Below, piece after piece: positions 29,701-38,900 of a stretch of DNA of 64,000 nt. The notes below the pieces were generated by a model. The model saw only the letters and a list, made by a program, of their open reading frames with translations. It did no database searches and was not told where the DNA came from. The stretch lies in NCBI GenBank assembly GCA_003993805.1, contig RSEF01000004.1, forward strand, positions 75,109,051-75,173,050, written 5' to 3'. The stretch comes from Himantopus leucocephalus (Eukaryota; Chordata; Aves; Charadriiformes; Recurvirostridae). The position numbers were made by a program, and so were the translations under genes. Position 1 is the first letter of the stretch. Each line of letters starts with the position of its first letter.

Positions 29701-32700
29701 TGTACTGATGTATGGCGTTATTTCCTCCCAGATGCAAGACTTGGTACCTACCTCTGCTGAACTTCAAAAGGTTCCTGTCAGCCCGTTCGTTCCTCCAGCC
29801 TACTAAGATCCCTTTGCATTGTACCCTTCACTCCAACACACTGACACGCCACCACCACTTTATCACATGCAAGCCTTCTGAGAGGCTGCACAGAGATCGG
29901 TACCAATATAATAATGTCAGTTTAAAAGTTCTCATCTTTATGCCTTTTAATTAATTCGGCATGTTCTAGCTTTATTCACACAAACAGTCCCACTGCCCTC
30001 ACTAAACCTCTACTGACTTAAATTCTTACAAATCAAAAGTTAAGCAGAAAATGGATGCTGTTTAAAAAAAAATAAAAATCTGTTGATGATTCAGGAGCCA
30101 TAATAGATTACAGCTCATTCTTACATATCCGCATTGATTCTACATGATAAATGGGCAGAAAAACAAGCATCCACAATTTCCAACAGGCCCTTCTAGTAAC
30201 ACTAAAGCACAGTTACTACTGTAAGTTTCCATCTTAGTGAATTCAACTTTGAGCACCCAAGGCTGCCCAAATGTAAACAAACCAAAGTAATGAAGTTTTT
30301 CTGAGCCTGAAGATTAAATGCTTATGGCTTTTCCAAATAGCAAGAAAATTTCAGAGATGCCACTTAGCATCTCACTATGAACTGACACAAACCACAAGAC
30401 CACTACAAGCAATGATAAAAGCAAACACCAGTGCTACTCACTAGAACTCTAAACACCCAAGAAGGGACATGGTATGGCAGACTACCATTACCTTTCCCTT
30501 CTTCCCTTTCTCCTGTAAATCACAAAAACACATAGTGGACTCCAAAACAACTATCTACTTCCTTCTTGGAAATAAAGTACTTCAACTTTTGCTATTAACC
30601 TACTGTCTCCGCTTGGATGCTACTTTGGATTCAAGCAAGTTACAAATTTTAACTGCTACTTCAGATATCTGCTCATGCAGATACTCATATTCCACAACTG
30701 CCGTTGATTTTCATTTATTCTCAGCTCTATCTGGGTTTACCTCCCGTGCACATAAACCCCTACCTCTTGATATTCGTAAGAGAAGAACATTTTGTGGCAG
30801 AGATACCAGCAACTCTCTTCTTGCTAGGCGGAAATTATGTTTCCTAATGTGTTACCTTCAGTACCAGAGTAGCGGTTTCACTGTAAGGTATCTATTAGCC
30901 TGACTTACAGATGACCAGAAAACACCTTATGTTTCTACATGATAAAGGAAACTGGATGGCAAATTAAACATTGAATCCTTCAATGCTAGCATATTATGAT
31001 TTTATTCAAAGTGTAACTCTGATGCTCTATTAAAATATGAAAACAAGTCACACATTGTTTAACATACCTGATGAACTAAAACCACTTCTCAGCATCAGTC
31101 TTTAAGTGACCACAAGATTTTTCATCATGTTTCTGTTCATTGTTAAATGCCAGACAGATTCTTCCTTTCATAAGACAGCTGCTCATAAACAGAGAGCAGG
31201 TAAGGACTTGGCTACTCACTGCAGTGTTTCAGTAACCATTCTGAAATAATATCAGCTAACCTTCATCAAAGCCTTCTCCCGCTTATCAAAAGTGGGATAT
31301 TATTCTCCCTCCACCTATTGATTGGTTTCTCCATGATGCTGCAGCCTCATACTTTTGTTCAAAATATCTTGTGGTTTTAGAATTTCAGCCCATAAAACCA
31401 ACAAGATAACAGATTAATGAAATGACAGAACAAGAAAAGAAATTAAGTTGAGCAACTGATGTCTTGCCTTGACTAGGATTTGGAGTATGATCTGATTTAA
31501 TGTACTGTTTACTCATTTTAGAATTTTAATACAAGTATAGTACAGTCCCCTTAACACATATTTAACTAATCAACTTACTACCTAGACTAACTTAACAGCT
31601 TCATCCTTGTTAAAGATGCAGTACCTCATCTAATTGAGAACTTCAAAGCTTTTTTCCACAGAATCACAGAATGGTTTGGGTTGGAAGGGACCTTAAAGAT
31701 CACCTAGTTCCAACCCCCCTGTGGGCAGGGACACCTCCCACTAGACCACGTTACTCAAAGCCCCATCCAACCTGACCTTAAATACCTCCAGGGATGAGGC
31801 CTCCACAACCTCTCTGGGCAACCTGTTCCAGTGTCTTACCACACCCACAGTGAAAAATTTCTTCCTAATATCTAATCTAAATCTACCCTCTTTCAGTTTA
31901 AAGCCATTACCCCTCACCCTATCACTACATGCCCTTGTAAAAAGTCCCTCCCCAGCTTTCCTGTAGGCCCCCTCTGGGTACTGGAAGGCTGCTATAAGGT
32001 CTCCCCAGAGCCCTTTCTTCTCCAGGCTGAACCACCCCAACTCTCTCAGCCTGTCTTCATAGCAGAGGTGCTGCAGCCCTCTGATCATCTTCATGGCCCT
32101 CCTCTGGACTCCCTCCAACAGGTCCATGTCCTTCTTATGTTGAGGGCTCCAGTCATCCTGCTTTCCTCAAGATGTAAGCAAAAGGGAAAACACTACATGT
32201 ACACACAAAGGTAAAAAGTTTTATTTAAATCATACTTCGGAGACCACTCCTGACAAAGAAATTGTTGTTTGTTTCATCTATTTAATTCAAATATTAAAGA
32301 GATGCAAAGTTACAAGGATCTCTCTTAAATACACAATATTTCACTTCTTAAGTTAATGTGTGGGGCTTATAATAAAACTAGAAATAATAAAGCAAGCTGA
32401 GCAAAAATGCTTCTCTTGCTCAAGCATGAAAAGACTTTAAATGCTTTTTAAAAACAGGCAAGAAGCCCCAGATTCAATTTTAAAAAATTAAAAATCCTTC
32501 ATTCTTATCTGTAACCCAGACAGCAAGATAAAGTCTAAAATTCACATTTTAGTGATTTCCCAGAAATGTCAAGGAACAGAAAAATGCTAAGCATATGAAA
32601 AGTACGTTTAGCCACATCAATAGCAAGGATCCATAGATCCTTATACATAGCAAGGATAAACACACTTTTCAGAATGCTTTCTTCACTGATATTTAGAAGT

Positions 32701-35271
32701 GGAATTTGTTGCTTCCAATACATACTTCAAATGCAGAAGCAATTAATTGCTATCCAGCTGCTCCCTTTTAAAAACATTTCTAGTTCCACCACTCTATTTC
32801 AGCCCAAAGGTGAGTACAAGAAGATGACAGAGAACAAACTTCCTATGTACTTTATCAAGTGTGGCTGCCCCATCCTGCACCCATTTGTGCTCATACTGCA
32901 TCTGCAAGGAAAACACCAGGGCTGCTCTTCATGTTCAGGTGTAGCTGAAAGCATCAAACCAAGAACAATTTAAGTGCAGATAACATGAGCCACTTTGCCT
33001 TCAGAGAAGGACTTAAAACTTCTAAATAACAGATTTAGCATCACCACCCATGAATATTTTTTTAAAAGAAATAAGGTTTAATAATCCTTTTAGTACACAA
33101 ATCACATAGAAAAAAACCCCTTTTTTTTCCTCCTCTGTGATTTGTAGTATTTAGTTATACCTCCATTCACCACCTCACTCCATACGTTTTCATGCTTAGT
33201 GGTACCAACACCATAGCTTGACTGCCTTTGAATGTACAAACATTCACAAAAAACTTTACTTGCAACTTAGACAACCATTCAGTAATGCTGAAATTTTGCA
33301 TTCGAGACAGGGGAGTTAGTTTATTTTGTAAACAGCAATTTTATACATAATGCTGTATCTGTACACCACTTGTACGTAGCTTGCTAATGGCAGGAAAAAG
33401 AAGAAATATCACACTCTTCTGTATTGTAATTTTAAAATTCCCTAATTTTAGTTTCATGAGAATTGTGGTCATATTTCTGGGAAGCTTTAGGCAGCTTAAA
33501 TGCTATGTCATAATATTATTTATTTCCAACGTTCTGTCCTGGGCCCTTCAAGGCACAGACTAAACAAACAGGAATACTGAAAAACATGCTCACTAGATCC
33601 AACCTTTACAGTAAGAAAATTTAGCATGGATCTCCCCCAAAACCTATGTAAGTTAAGGTTTCTTTTTTCCTACATAGAGCAAAGGGAAAGGGTCTTGAAG
33701 CCTTTAAACATCACTTTCAAATAAAGACTTCTTTGTTCCCACGATATCAGCTGGTTATATGGGTTAGAAGGTCTAGATTTTCTAGCTTTGGTATAAAGGT
33801 ATCCACCTAGAAATTTCTCTTAGTTTACATGGAATTCTGTATTCACTGTGCAATAGCTTGGGGAAATCAGCCTGGGCTCTGAAGGCAGCTGTAAAACAAG
33901 GCCCTTACATTTTTCTAGGGGCTAGTTCAAGCTGCATAGCAACAATGCTGTTAGCACACTTAATTTGAAAGCACATCAACTACTGCTACCCTAAACACAT
34001 TTTCCTTAAGTCATCAGTATCTTCCAAAAATTATCCTCTCGATTTTTCCCTCCATGAACACGTCCAGATTTCTAAGCCACCAGCTTTAAGAGTCACACAT
34101 TCACATTAATATTTCACAAGCATCCAACCTGCAACATCATCCCAAGTAGGACGACGATGACGACACAACCATTAAAACCTATCTGGCTGACGTCCACCAA
34201 CTCAGATACAGACACAGCAAAAGCTGTGCTGATGCAGCCCTGCAAACGCCGCTGTGTATTTCCCCCAAACTGATGAGAACTTCTTTGATGTCCCCTTGAA
34301 AGTAGTCAGCTTCTCTTACTGACCACCACATACCTCAGAACATACTGTTCGGGAAACGAGGTAACATGACTGAAATGAGTGAGGCTTTAAAAGCATCCAC
34401 CTGAAGGTGAGTAAGCCTGCAGTGGGATAAAGGAAGTTCTGTATTAAAGTAACCTAAATAAACAGGGATTTACTTGCAACTCTTTTAAAAAAAAATTAAT
34501 AAATTAATTAAAGCCACGCTCTGCAGCCTCAGGCTCCGGCTGACCAGAGGGGTGAGTTACAGGGGGACGTGTGAGCCCGCGTCCCCCCTCCTCCCCCGAC
34601 CTGGGCCTCACCGCCTCCCGGCCCGCACCGACAACCCTCTCCCCGGCGGAGCGGCGCGTGGGCCCGGGTGCGCGTGGGCCCGGCGGCACTCACGCGCCTG
34701 CGGAGGGAGGCGGGAGAGCGCGGGCCGCGGGGGGCGCGCCGGGCAGGCCCCCCCTCCCCCGCCCCGCCGCCTCCGGCCTGGCATCCCGCTCCCGGGGACC
34801 GGCCCGGAGACCCTCGCCGGTGGCCTGTCTGCCTGCCCGGCCTCCCCGGGCCGCGCCCCCCGCCGCCGCCGCACTTCCTGGGCTCGGCCCGCCGGCCCCG
34901 CTCCCCTCCTCGGGCCGGCGGCGGCTCCCGCTGGGGGAGGGGCTCCGCGGCCCCCTCCTCCCCCCTCTCCCGGCGGCTGGCGGGTCCCGTCTCCCCGGGA
35001 ATCGCCATTCCCCTCCCCGAGGCCGTGGGACGGGCCCACCCCCAGCGCGGGGAGGTGGGGCCGAGGGGGAAGCGGGGTCCCCGCGCAGGCCGGCGGGGCG
35101 CCCGCGCCTTCCCCCGCTGCCCGCACTCACAGACACACCGCGCACACACATACACACACGCGGGGGAGGGGGGTGGTGGCGGCGGCAGGCAGGGGGAGAG
35201 GCTCTGACCTCCTCGCTCTTCAGCACCTCCTTGAACTCCCGCTTGATCCTCTGCACCGCGATGTTAGCCAT
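2704..35271 (-). CDS. UBE2K: UBE2K, ubiquitin-conjugating enzyme E2 K (whole coding span, multi-exon, one part missing)
   Basis: Gene-level entry; exons are listed separately. The product is an E2 enzyme that takes ubiquitin from E1 on its catalytic cysteine and builds Lys48-linked chains, in cytosol and nucleus; the family member is also known as huntingtin-interacting protein 2. Seen directly: an N-terminal helix starting [20 protein letters not shown], the E2 HPN motif (residues 81-83), the active-site Cys in [12 protein letters not shown] (residue 92), the C-terminal helices of the UBC fold, and a C-terminal UBA domain with the MGF loop (residues 172-174) ending in ELLLSN and a stop. The exons found give residues 1-21 and 73-200; all junctions keep frame. 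Residues 22-72 (153 nt of coding sequence) were not seen between 15385 and 35208 on either strand; the 100-N gap at 17763 is the likeliest site. The gene spans about 32.6 kb. Recognition of the family is certain; only completeness is open. Confidence 0.97.
2779..3134 (-). other. UBE2K: UBE2K last intron
   Basis: A short intron (356 bases) bounded by GTAAG and TTGCAG on the minus strand. It is AT-rich with no other feature seen. Confidence 0.9.
3135..3263 (-). CDS. UBE2K: UBE2K internal exon (residues 134-176), end of UBC fold and start of UBA
   Basis: The 129-nt, phase 0-0 exon encodes [40 protein letters not shown] and FDR. The first part closes the catalytic domain. The second part is a short linker and the first UBA helix with the MGF loop that contacts ubiquitin. 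The acceptor is TGTGTAG and the donor is AGG followed by GTAAG. Because its length is a multiple of three, skipping it would keep frame and remove the front of the UBA domain. Confidence 0.97.
3264..6885 (-). other. UBE2K: UBE2K intron between the exons for residues 133 and 134
   Basis: AT-rich intron of about 3.6 kb with canonical ends. Nothing coding is seen. It contains the first copy (4992-5012) of a 21-base sequence found again at 8329-8349 in the next intron. Confidence 0.9.
6886..6985 (-). CDS. UBE2K: UBE2K internal exon (residues 100-133)
   Basis: The 100-nt exon begins with the third base of the split Trp codon and continues [20 protein letters not shown], then [13 protein letters not shown]. 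This is the helical part of the UBC fold after the active site. The acceptor is TTTTAG and the donor is CAG followed by GTAAG. It leaves in phase 0. Sequence and length match the vertebrate family from memory with no visible change. Confidence 0.97.
6986..15301 (-). other. UBE2K: UBE2K intron splitting Trp-100
   Basis: Intron of about 8.3 kb with GTAAG and TTTTAG ends. It contains an old LINE relic (about 9600-10110), a G-rich tract (10979-11005), and a 135-codon open frame on the sense strand (14227-14634) that resembles no family I know. Otherwise it is AT-rich and featureless. Confidence 0.9.
9600..10110 (-). mobile_element. Ancient LINE relic (CR1/L2-like), antisense on the plus strand
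   Basis: The plus strand carries phrases typical of the antisense of old vertebrate LINE reverse-transcriptase 3' regions: TTACTCTGGATTTTCC near 9849, then AATACAACACTC, ACACAAGCCTGACCAA and TCCCAGCATCCTATTTGCC in the expected order. Frames are broken throughout. Ends and family are uncertain; the call rests on recalled similarity of short phrases. Confidence 0.45.
15302..15384 (-). CDS. UBE2K: UBE2K internal exon with the catalytic cysteine (residues 73-100)
   Basis: The 83-nt exon reads [14 protein letters not shown], then [13 protein letters not shown] plus the first two bases of a Trp codon. It carries the E2 signature: HPN (residues 81-83) and the ubiquitin-accepting Cys at residue 92. 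On the minus strand the acceptor is TTCTAG before GTG, and the donor is TG followed by GTAAG. It is entered in phase 0, so the missing upstream exon must end after the Lys codon at residue 72. Confidence 0.97.
17391..17762 (-). mobile_element. CR1 LINE 3' fragment cut by the assembly gap
   Basis: Read on the minus strand, an open frame ends with the CR1 reverse-transcriptase C-terminus: [20 protein letters not shown], then RLPREVV and THLDAVL (17471-17659). Past the frame comes the usual 3' UTR ending in ACCATTCTGTGATTCTGTG at 17391. The 5' side runs into the N gap, so the element is longer than shown. It is 5'-truncated and not a host gene. It lies in sense orientation to UBE2K. Confidence 0.93.
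17763..17862. other. Assembly gap of exactly 100 N
   Basis: Exactly 100 N is a common placeholder for a gap of unknown size, so the true length may be much greater. The left flank is a CR1 element, a common cause of assembly breaks. The region coding UBE2K residues 22-72 may be hidden here. Confidence 0.95.
18735..20640 (-). mobile_element. Degenerate LINE-like tract (tentative)
   Basis: The plus strand has segments resembling the antisense of old L2/CR1-type LINEs: CCAACTGGCAGCTCATTCC near 18747 with TCACAACTGTTAAAAGGTTT just after it, and at about 20369 CACCTCCTGGTGATTCAGTA. If they belong to one insertion, it is about 1.9 kb and antisense to the plus strand. No long frame survives. Boundaries and continuity are guesses. 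Confidence 0.3.
25604..25709. repeat. Imperfect inverted repeat, probable ancient MITE-like element
   Basis: Arms 25604-25622 (ACACAGCTACGCTGGCATA) and 25691-25709 (TATGCCACGAAAGCTGTGT) pair at 15 of 19 positions around a loop of about 68 bases. The flanks, with AGTGCAGTTATACAA inside and CCTCTACACAGTCGTAAGC to the right (near 25750), look like non-autonomous DNA transposons known from turtles and birds. The structure is seen directly; the family assignment is from memory. Confidence 0.45.
29047..29875 (-). mobile_element. CR1 LINE fragment, diverged, about 830 bp
   Basis: The plus strand shows the antisense CR1 order: the box TCCCACCTCCTGCTCAAAGC, then CAGCTTGTGTCTGTTGCCTC, CTTCTCCAGAGCCTCTC, TGCTCGCTCCAG, CACTGGCTACATTCTTGCTAATGCA, and a late segment with AACTTCAAAAGGTTCCTGTC and CCAGCCTACTAAGATCCCTT. 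It is longer but older than the copies at 17.4 and 31.7 kb, with frames broken. It has the same orientation as UBE2K transcription. Confidence 0.85.
31657..32152 (-). mobile_element. CR1 LINE 3' fragment, best-preserved copy
   Basis: On the minus strand a 128-codon frame (31741-32127) gives the C-terminal end of the CR1 reverse-transcriptase [63 protein letters not shown] and [13 protein letters not shown]. The 3' UTR after it ends at CACAGAATCACAGAATGG (plus strand, 31657). It is truncated at its 5' end. The intact frame suggests it is younger than the neighbouring copies. It is not a host gene. Confidence 0.95.
35209..35271 (-). CDS. UBE2K: UBE2K coding exon 1 (residues 1-21)
   Basis: The start codon is at 35271-35269 in a good Kozak setting: G at -3 (GGAG before ATG) and G at +4. 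It encodes the amphipathic N-terminal helix of the E2 fold, [20 protein letters not shown] plus a final E. The exon ends in phase 0 with GAG, followed by the intron start GTCAGAG, a donor with C at +3 instead of the usual purine. No earlier in-frame ATG is needed, because the protein begins exactly as the vertebrate family does. The exon sits inside the CpG island. Confidence 0.96.
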
Positions 35272-35360
35272 CTCCGCAGCGGGCACCCACTCGCCGCTGC
35301 CTCCGAGCCGGGCCCAGCGAGCTCCGCCGCCGCTCCCGCTGGATAACTCCCGGCCCCACC

Positions 35361-35371
35361 AAAATGGCGCC
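35361..35371. promoter_or_regulatory. YY1-like site AAAATGGCGCC
   Basis: AAAATGGCGCC matches the YY1 core ATGGCGSC on the plus strand, about 90 bases upstream of the UBE2K ATG and so near the expected start of transcription. Relative to UBE2K it is in reverse orientation. Motif match only. Confidence 0.4.
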
Positions 35372-35378
35372 CGCGCCG

Positions 35379-35389
35379 AGCATGCGCGC
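35379..35389. promoter_or_regulatory. NRF1-like site AGCATGCGCGC
   Basis: Contains GCATGCGC, the core of the NRF1 palindrome, 8 bases from the YY1-like site. Both motifs are common in CpG-island promoters of housekeeping genes. Motif match only. Confidence 0.4.
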
Positions 35390-35950
35390 TAGGGCAGCCG
35401 GCCTTGCCGCCGTCGCTCAGGAGGGGCCGTCGTGTGCGCCGAGCGGAGCGGGCACCGGGGCTCCCCGATGGTGGGGGCCGACTGCTGGCCGGCGGCGGGG
35501 GGGTGGGTGGCGGCGTGCCCTCCCGGCCGCCTCTCGGCCTCCTCCTCCCCGCTGCCCCCGGGGGAAGGGCGATGTCGCCGCCTCCTGAGGAGGCGCGGGC
35601 GTTTCGCCCCCCGTGCCGCCCGCCCCAGGAGACGCCTCCCTCCCTCTCTGCCTGCCGCCGCTCGCCGGGCGGGTTTCCCGGCGGCGCCTTGGCGAAAGCG
35701 TGAGGAGAACCGTCTGCAGGCAGAGCCCTGCCGCCGCCGCTGGCGGGCCGCGGGGCAGGGTTAAGGCGGTTGTGTTGTCATGGCTCCCGCCGCGGGCAGC
35801 GCGGCCCTCCCGGCCTGGCCCGGCCTTGTGCAGCAGCAGGGGGGGGTAGGCCTGAGGCAGCGGGCCGGGTGAAGGAAGGAGTGCCCTCGGGAGGGCTGAG
35901 CCGGCAGCTGGGCAGGGCCGGGGGGTGTCCGAGGTAGCAGGGCAAAAGTC

Positions 35951-38900
35951 TGAGGCAGGTCCGTACACATCTCTGTGCTGGCCCAGCTCCTTGCCCTCTT
36001 CCCTGCCTGGCCCTTCCCTGCCTCCTCCTCACACGGCACCGGACAGGACGGAGGGGGTTGAACTCACAGGCCCGGCAGGCCCAGGAGCAGGCAACTCTGA
36101 GGAGCGCGGTGTAAGGAACTGTTTCTTTTTCTGGATTCTGCTACAAGATTTGAAAAGTGGAGTAAAAACAAACAGTGAATGTCAGTCCTGTCTAATGGAC
36201 TGTTACATTTAATTGCAGAAGCGAACACAGCAAGCCACAGGTGTTGCTCCGTGTAGAAAATTGAAATAGGAGAGCAGTAACCATCCCTGCTAGTCTGAGG
36301 TGCGCAAAATACGGTATGGTATGGAAGAGCGTAGATAGATTTTCAGAGGGGAACATGCGATTGCATTTACAACTGTTGTTTATTTAGGCTTTCAAGACAT
36401 TAAGGTCTATAGAAAGATTTTATAGTGCCTCCTCTTAATGGTGCAGTGGAGGTCAACGTACAACATGGACATTTATCTCAACAAATGTCTGCTTCTGGGA
36501 TGGCTGTCATCTGCGAGTGCTGTTAATTTATGTCCATTAGTATACACAGCATTTTGACTATTATATACACAGTAAAGAAAGTATGGGCCCAACTGATAAA
36601 AATAAATCTGGCAACTATATACAGATGCATACAGGCGTTTTTCTGTGTGTGTTTACTCTTCCTCTGTGGTTTGACTGGAAAATGTCCATTTTTCTGCAAG
36701 CGTGTGCATCTGTTCATCAAATTAGGTCTTCTTCAGACTGAAACTTGTTTTTAATGCAATACACAATGCAGTTTTTCAGCTGAGGATTTTAGTACCTTTT
36801 TGAGAAAGATCATTTTGCATTAGGCCTGATTCCTTTTTAATGACTTCTACTGTGATCTTGGGCCTTCATCTTCAGAATAATTTAGACATCTAAGTCCCAC
36901 TGATGTGTCTTAAGTTCCTTTTGAGAAGGTAGGCTGTGGCTTCCCTGTGCCTTAGGCTCTCACCTGTAAAATAAGGGTAATAACTTCTCTGCCTCTCAGA
37001 GCTCATAGATGAAAGTTAGGTTTATGGTATGCTGAGCTTCTATTAAGTACTATAGACAGAAATTAAAAAGGTAGTACATAAAATCTCTGTATTAACTGCC
37101 TCATGTCTTTTCAGACAGCTCGTAGAAAGAAGCTGAGCTTCTCATATTCAGATTTTCCTCTGAATGGAGTGGAAAACATGACCTTTATCAAGTGTCAGAA
37201 TCCTTTGTGTTCCTGTGAGTATGCTTGTATGCTATAGGTAGTACACATCCAGTAACAGCCACAGTAAAGGGCAATGATTTTGCCTGGTTTGTATCTAGGT
37301 TCATTTTCATGTGCTCATTTGGATTACAAATGTCAGTCTGTTACTGCAAAAAGCAAACCACATTAATATGAATTACTTTATCTCTTTTCCTTAGTATACC
37401 CCACTCCTTTCCCTTGTCCTTAAATAAGCATCTTTCACTTACCTCACAGCTGTTTCGTATTCACCATATACTGTGTTAATTTTATCTTTGGTAAAAGATA
37501 GATATACAAAGGCTTTTTGGGGGGTACAACAGAGTAGTGGCAAGTTTTGCCAGGATTAAAATAATGCATAAAAATCAGTACCTTATATAATCAGTATGCT
37601 GGGCTTATCATTGTATACCTGCTATACTGTTTTACACATTGCTATAGTTTACTGTTTTGCAGAAGACTCTACAGAGTTTTGGGCCAGAACAGGACCATAG
37701 ACTAGCAGTCTTTGAATAGGTGTTTTAGGTGTTGGTTTTGGTTTGGCTTAGGATTTGGGTTTTTTTGTTTTCTATGTTTTGTGAAATTAGAAAATGCTTA
37801 GAAACAATGAGAACATAGCCTCTTTGTGTGATTTCAGTGACTTCCATGTCTGACTTCATAATATATTTTATAATATTTTGATAATTTAGTCCTGTGTCTG
37901 TCATCTGAATTAAGATCTCATTAGTCTTTCACCCTTAGAAAAATCCATACACAAAATGGAAAACTGTAGTCCGTTGAATATAGTCAGCTCACTTTTTGAA
38001 TTACAGAATTTTGTAGTATATCTGATTTCAGCAGATGGTTCTCTTATTGATACCATCATCAATTTAGCCTTACACCAAACAGTTCTTTCAACAACAGCTT
38101 TCACAAACTGGCTGCAAATTGGTCTATACCTTCGACCACTGGTGTTGATCATAACGAACAGAGTGGGAGATACAATTCTGTGGGAGTGTACGGATTGTTT
38201 AGTATGTTTAGTATATTGCTTTGAACTACTTCTGAAAGTGGGAGCAGGAAATATGGTCTATTAAATGAAGTTTAAACTATGTAAGATTACTGCAGGAGGA
38301 AAGTTTTTAGAATCTGTGCCTATAAAGTAAGATCAGTGGTGGTAACACCTCAACCCAGGCTCTCAATATGGAAAGGCTGCCAATATTCACTAGCTGATGC
38401 TAGGATAACCAAACATCCTAAACACCGTATCATTTCCCATGTAATCCAGGAAATATTATCTATCCTAAAACTTATATATAGGAAACAGCTCCCCATGTTT
38501 TAATGGAAAAGTGGCTATTGTTCATGCACAAATTGTGCATGTTGGACTCACTTGCTGTACAAACAGTACAGTCACCATGTGCATGGTTCATTTGTCTGAG
38601 ACTATGGATGCCCCCCAGCCCCAGTATACTGCTTGGGGATTCCAAGGTGCTTATGACAGCACTAAGGATGATTAAATTGCTGTTCTTCAAGTTAAGATTC
38701 TTGGTGATCTTTTTCTCATTTCCATATTTTTCTAATTTTATTCTGTTCATATCAATAAGATATTTTTCTAGTAGAATTACTCAGATAAAATTTGGAATTG
38801 TTGAGATTGTTCTCTGTGATTAGAAGAAAATGCCATTTTTGAGACTGTAACTTTCCAGCATGCAACATTCTGTTCCTCTCTTGCTGCTTTGTGTCTGGCA

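Larger units (their letters stand above)
15385..35208 (-). other. UBE2K: UBE2K 5' intronic region, should contain the missing exon(s)
   Basis: About 19.8 kb between the catalytic-Cys exon and exon 1. It should contain the exon or exons for residues 22-72, but a by-eye search for both halves of that peptide on the minus strand found nothing. It holds the 100-N gap, three CR1 fragments, an older LINE-like tract, and a MITE-like hairpin at 25.6 kb. A CA-rich stretch lies at 35139-35160 just inside the intron from exon 1. Confidence 0.85.
34570..35950. promoter_or_regulatory. CpG island and promoter of UBE2K
   Basis: About 1.4 kb of very GC-rich, CpG-dense DNA in an otherwise AT-rich region, covering exon 1, its 5' UTR and the start of intron 1. 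It has several GC boxes of the Sp1/KLF type (for example near 34757-34766 and 35611-35624) and no TATA box at a useful spacing, as in housekeeping promoters. The many long open frames on both strands come from the lack of AT-rich stop codons and are not genes. Confidence 0.9.

Noticed and set aside
30469..30903. 144-codon plus-strand frame
   Set aside because: No recognisable domain or family; within the chance range for 64 kb.
31741..32127. 128-codon minus-strand frame as a host gene
   Set aside because: It is the C-terminal end of CR1 ORF2 and is followed by the CR1 3' UTR.
34504..36039. Many overlapping open frames of 60-270 codons on both strands
   Set aside because: They are low-complexity Pro/Gly/Arg/Ala translations of the CpG island; stop codons are rare in such DNA. 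Only the 21-codon UBE2K exon is supported.
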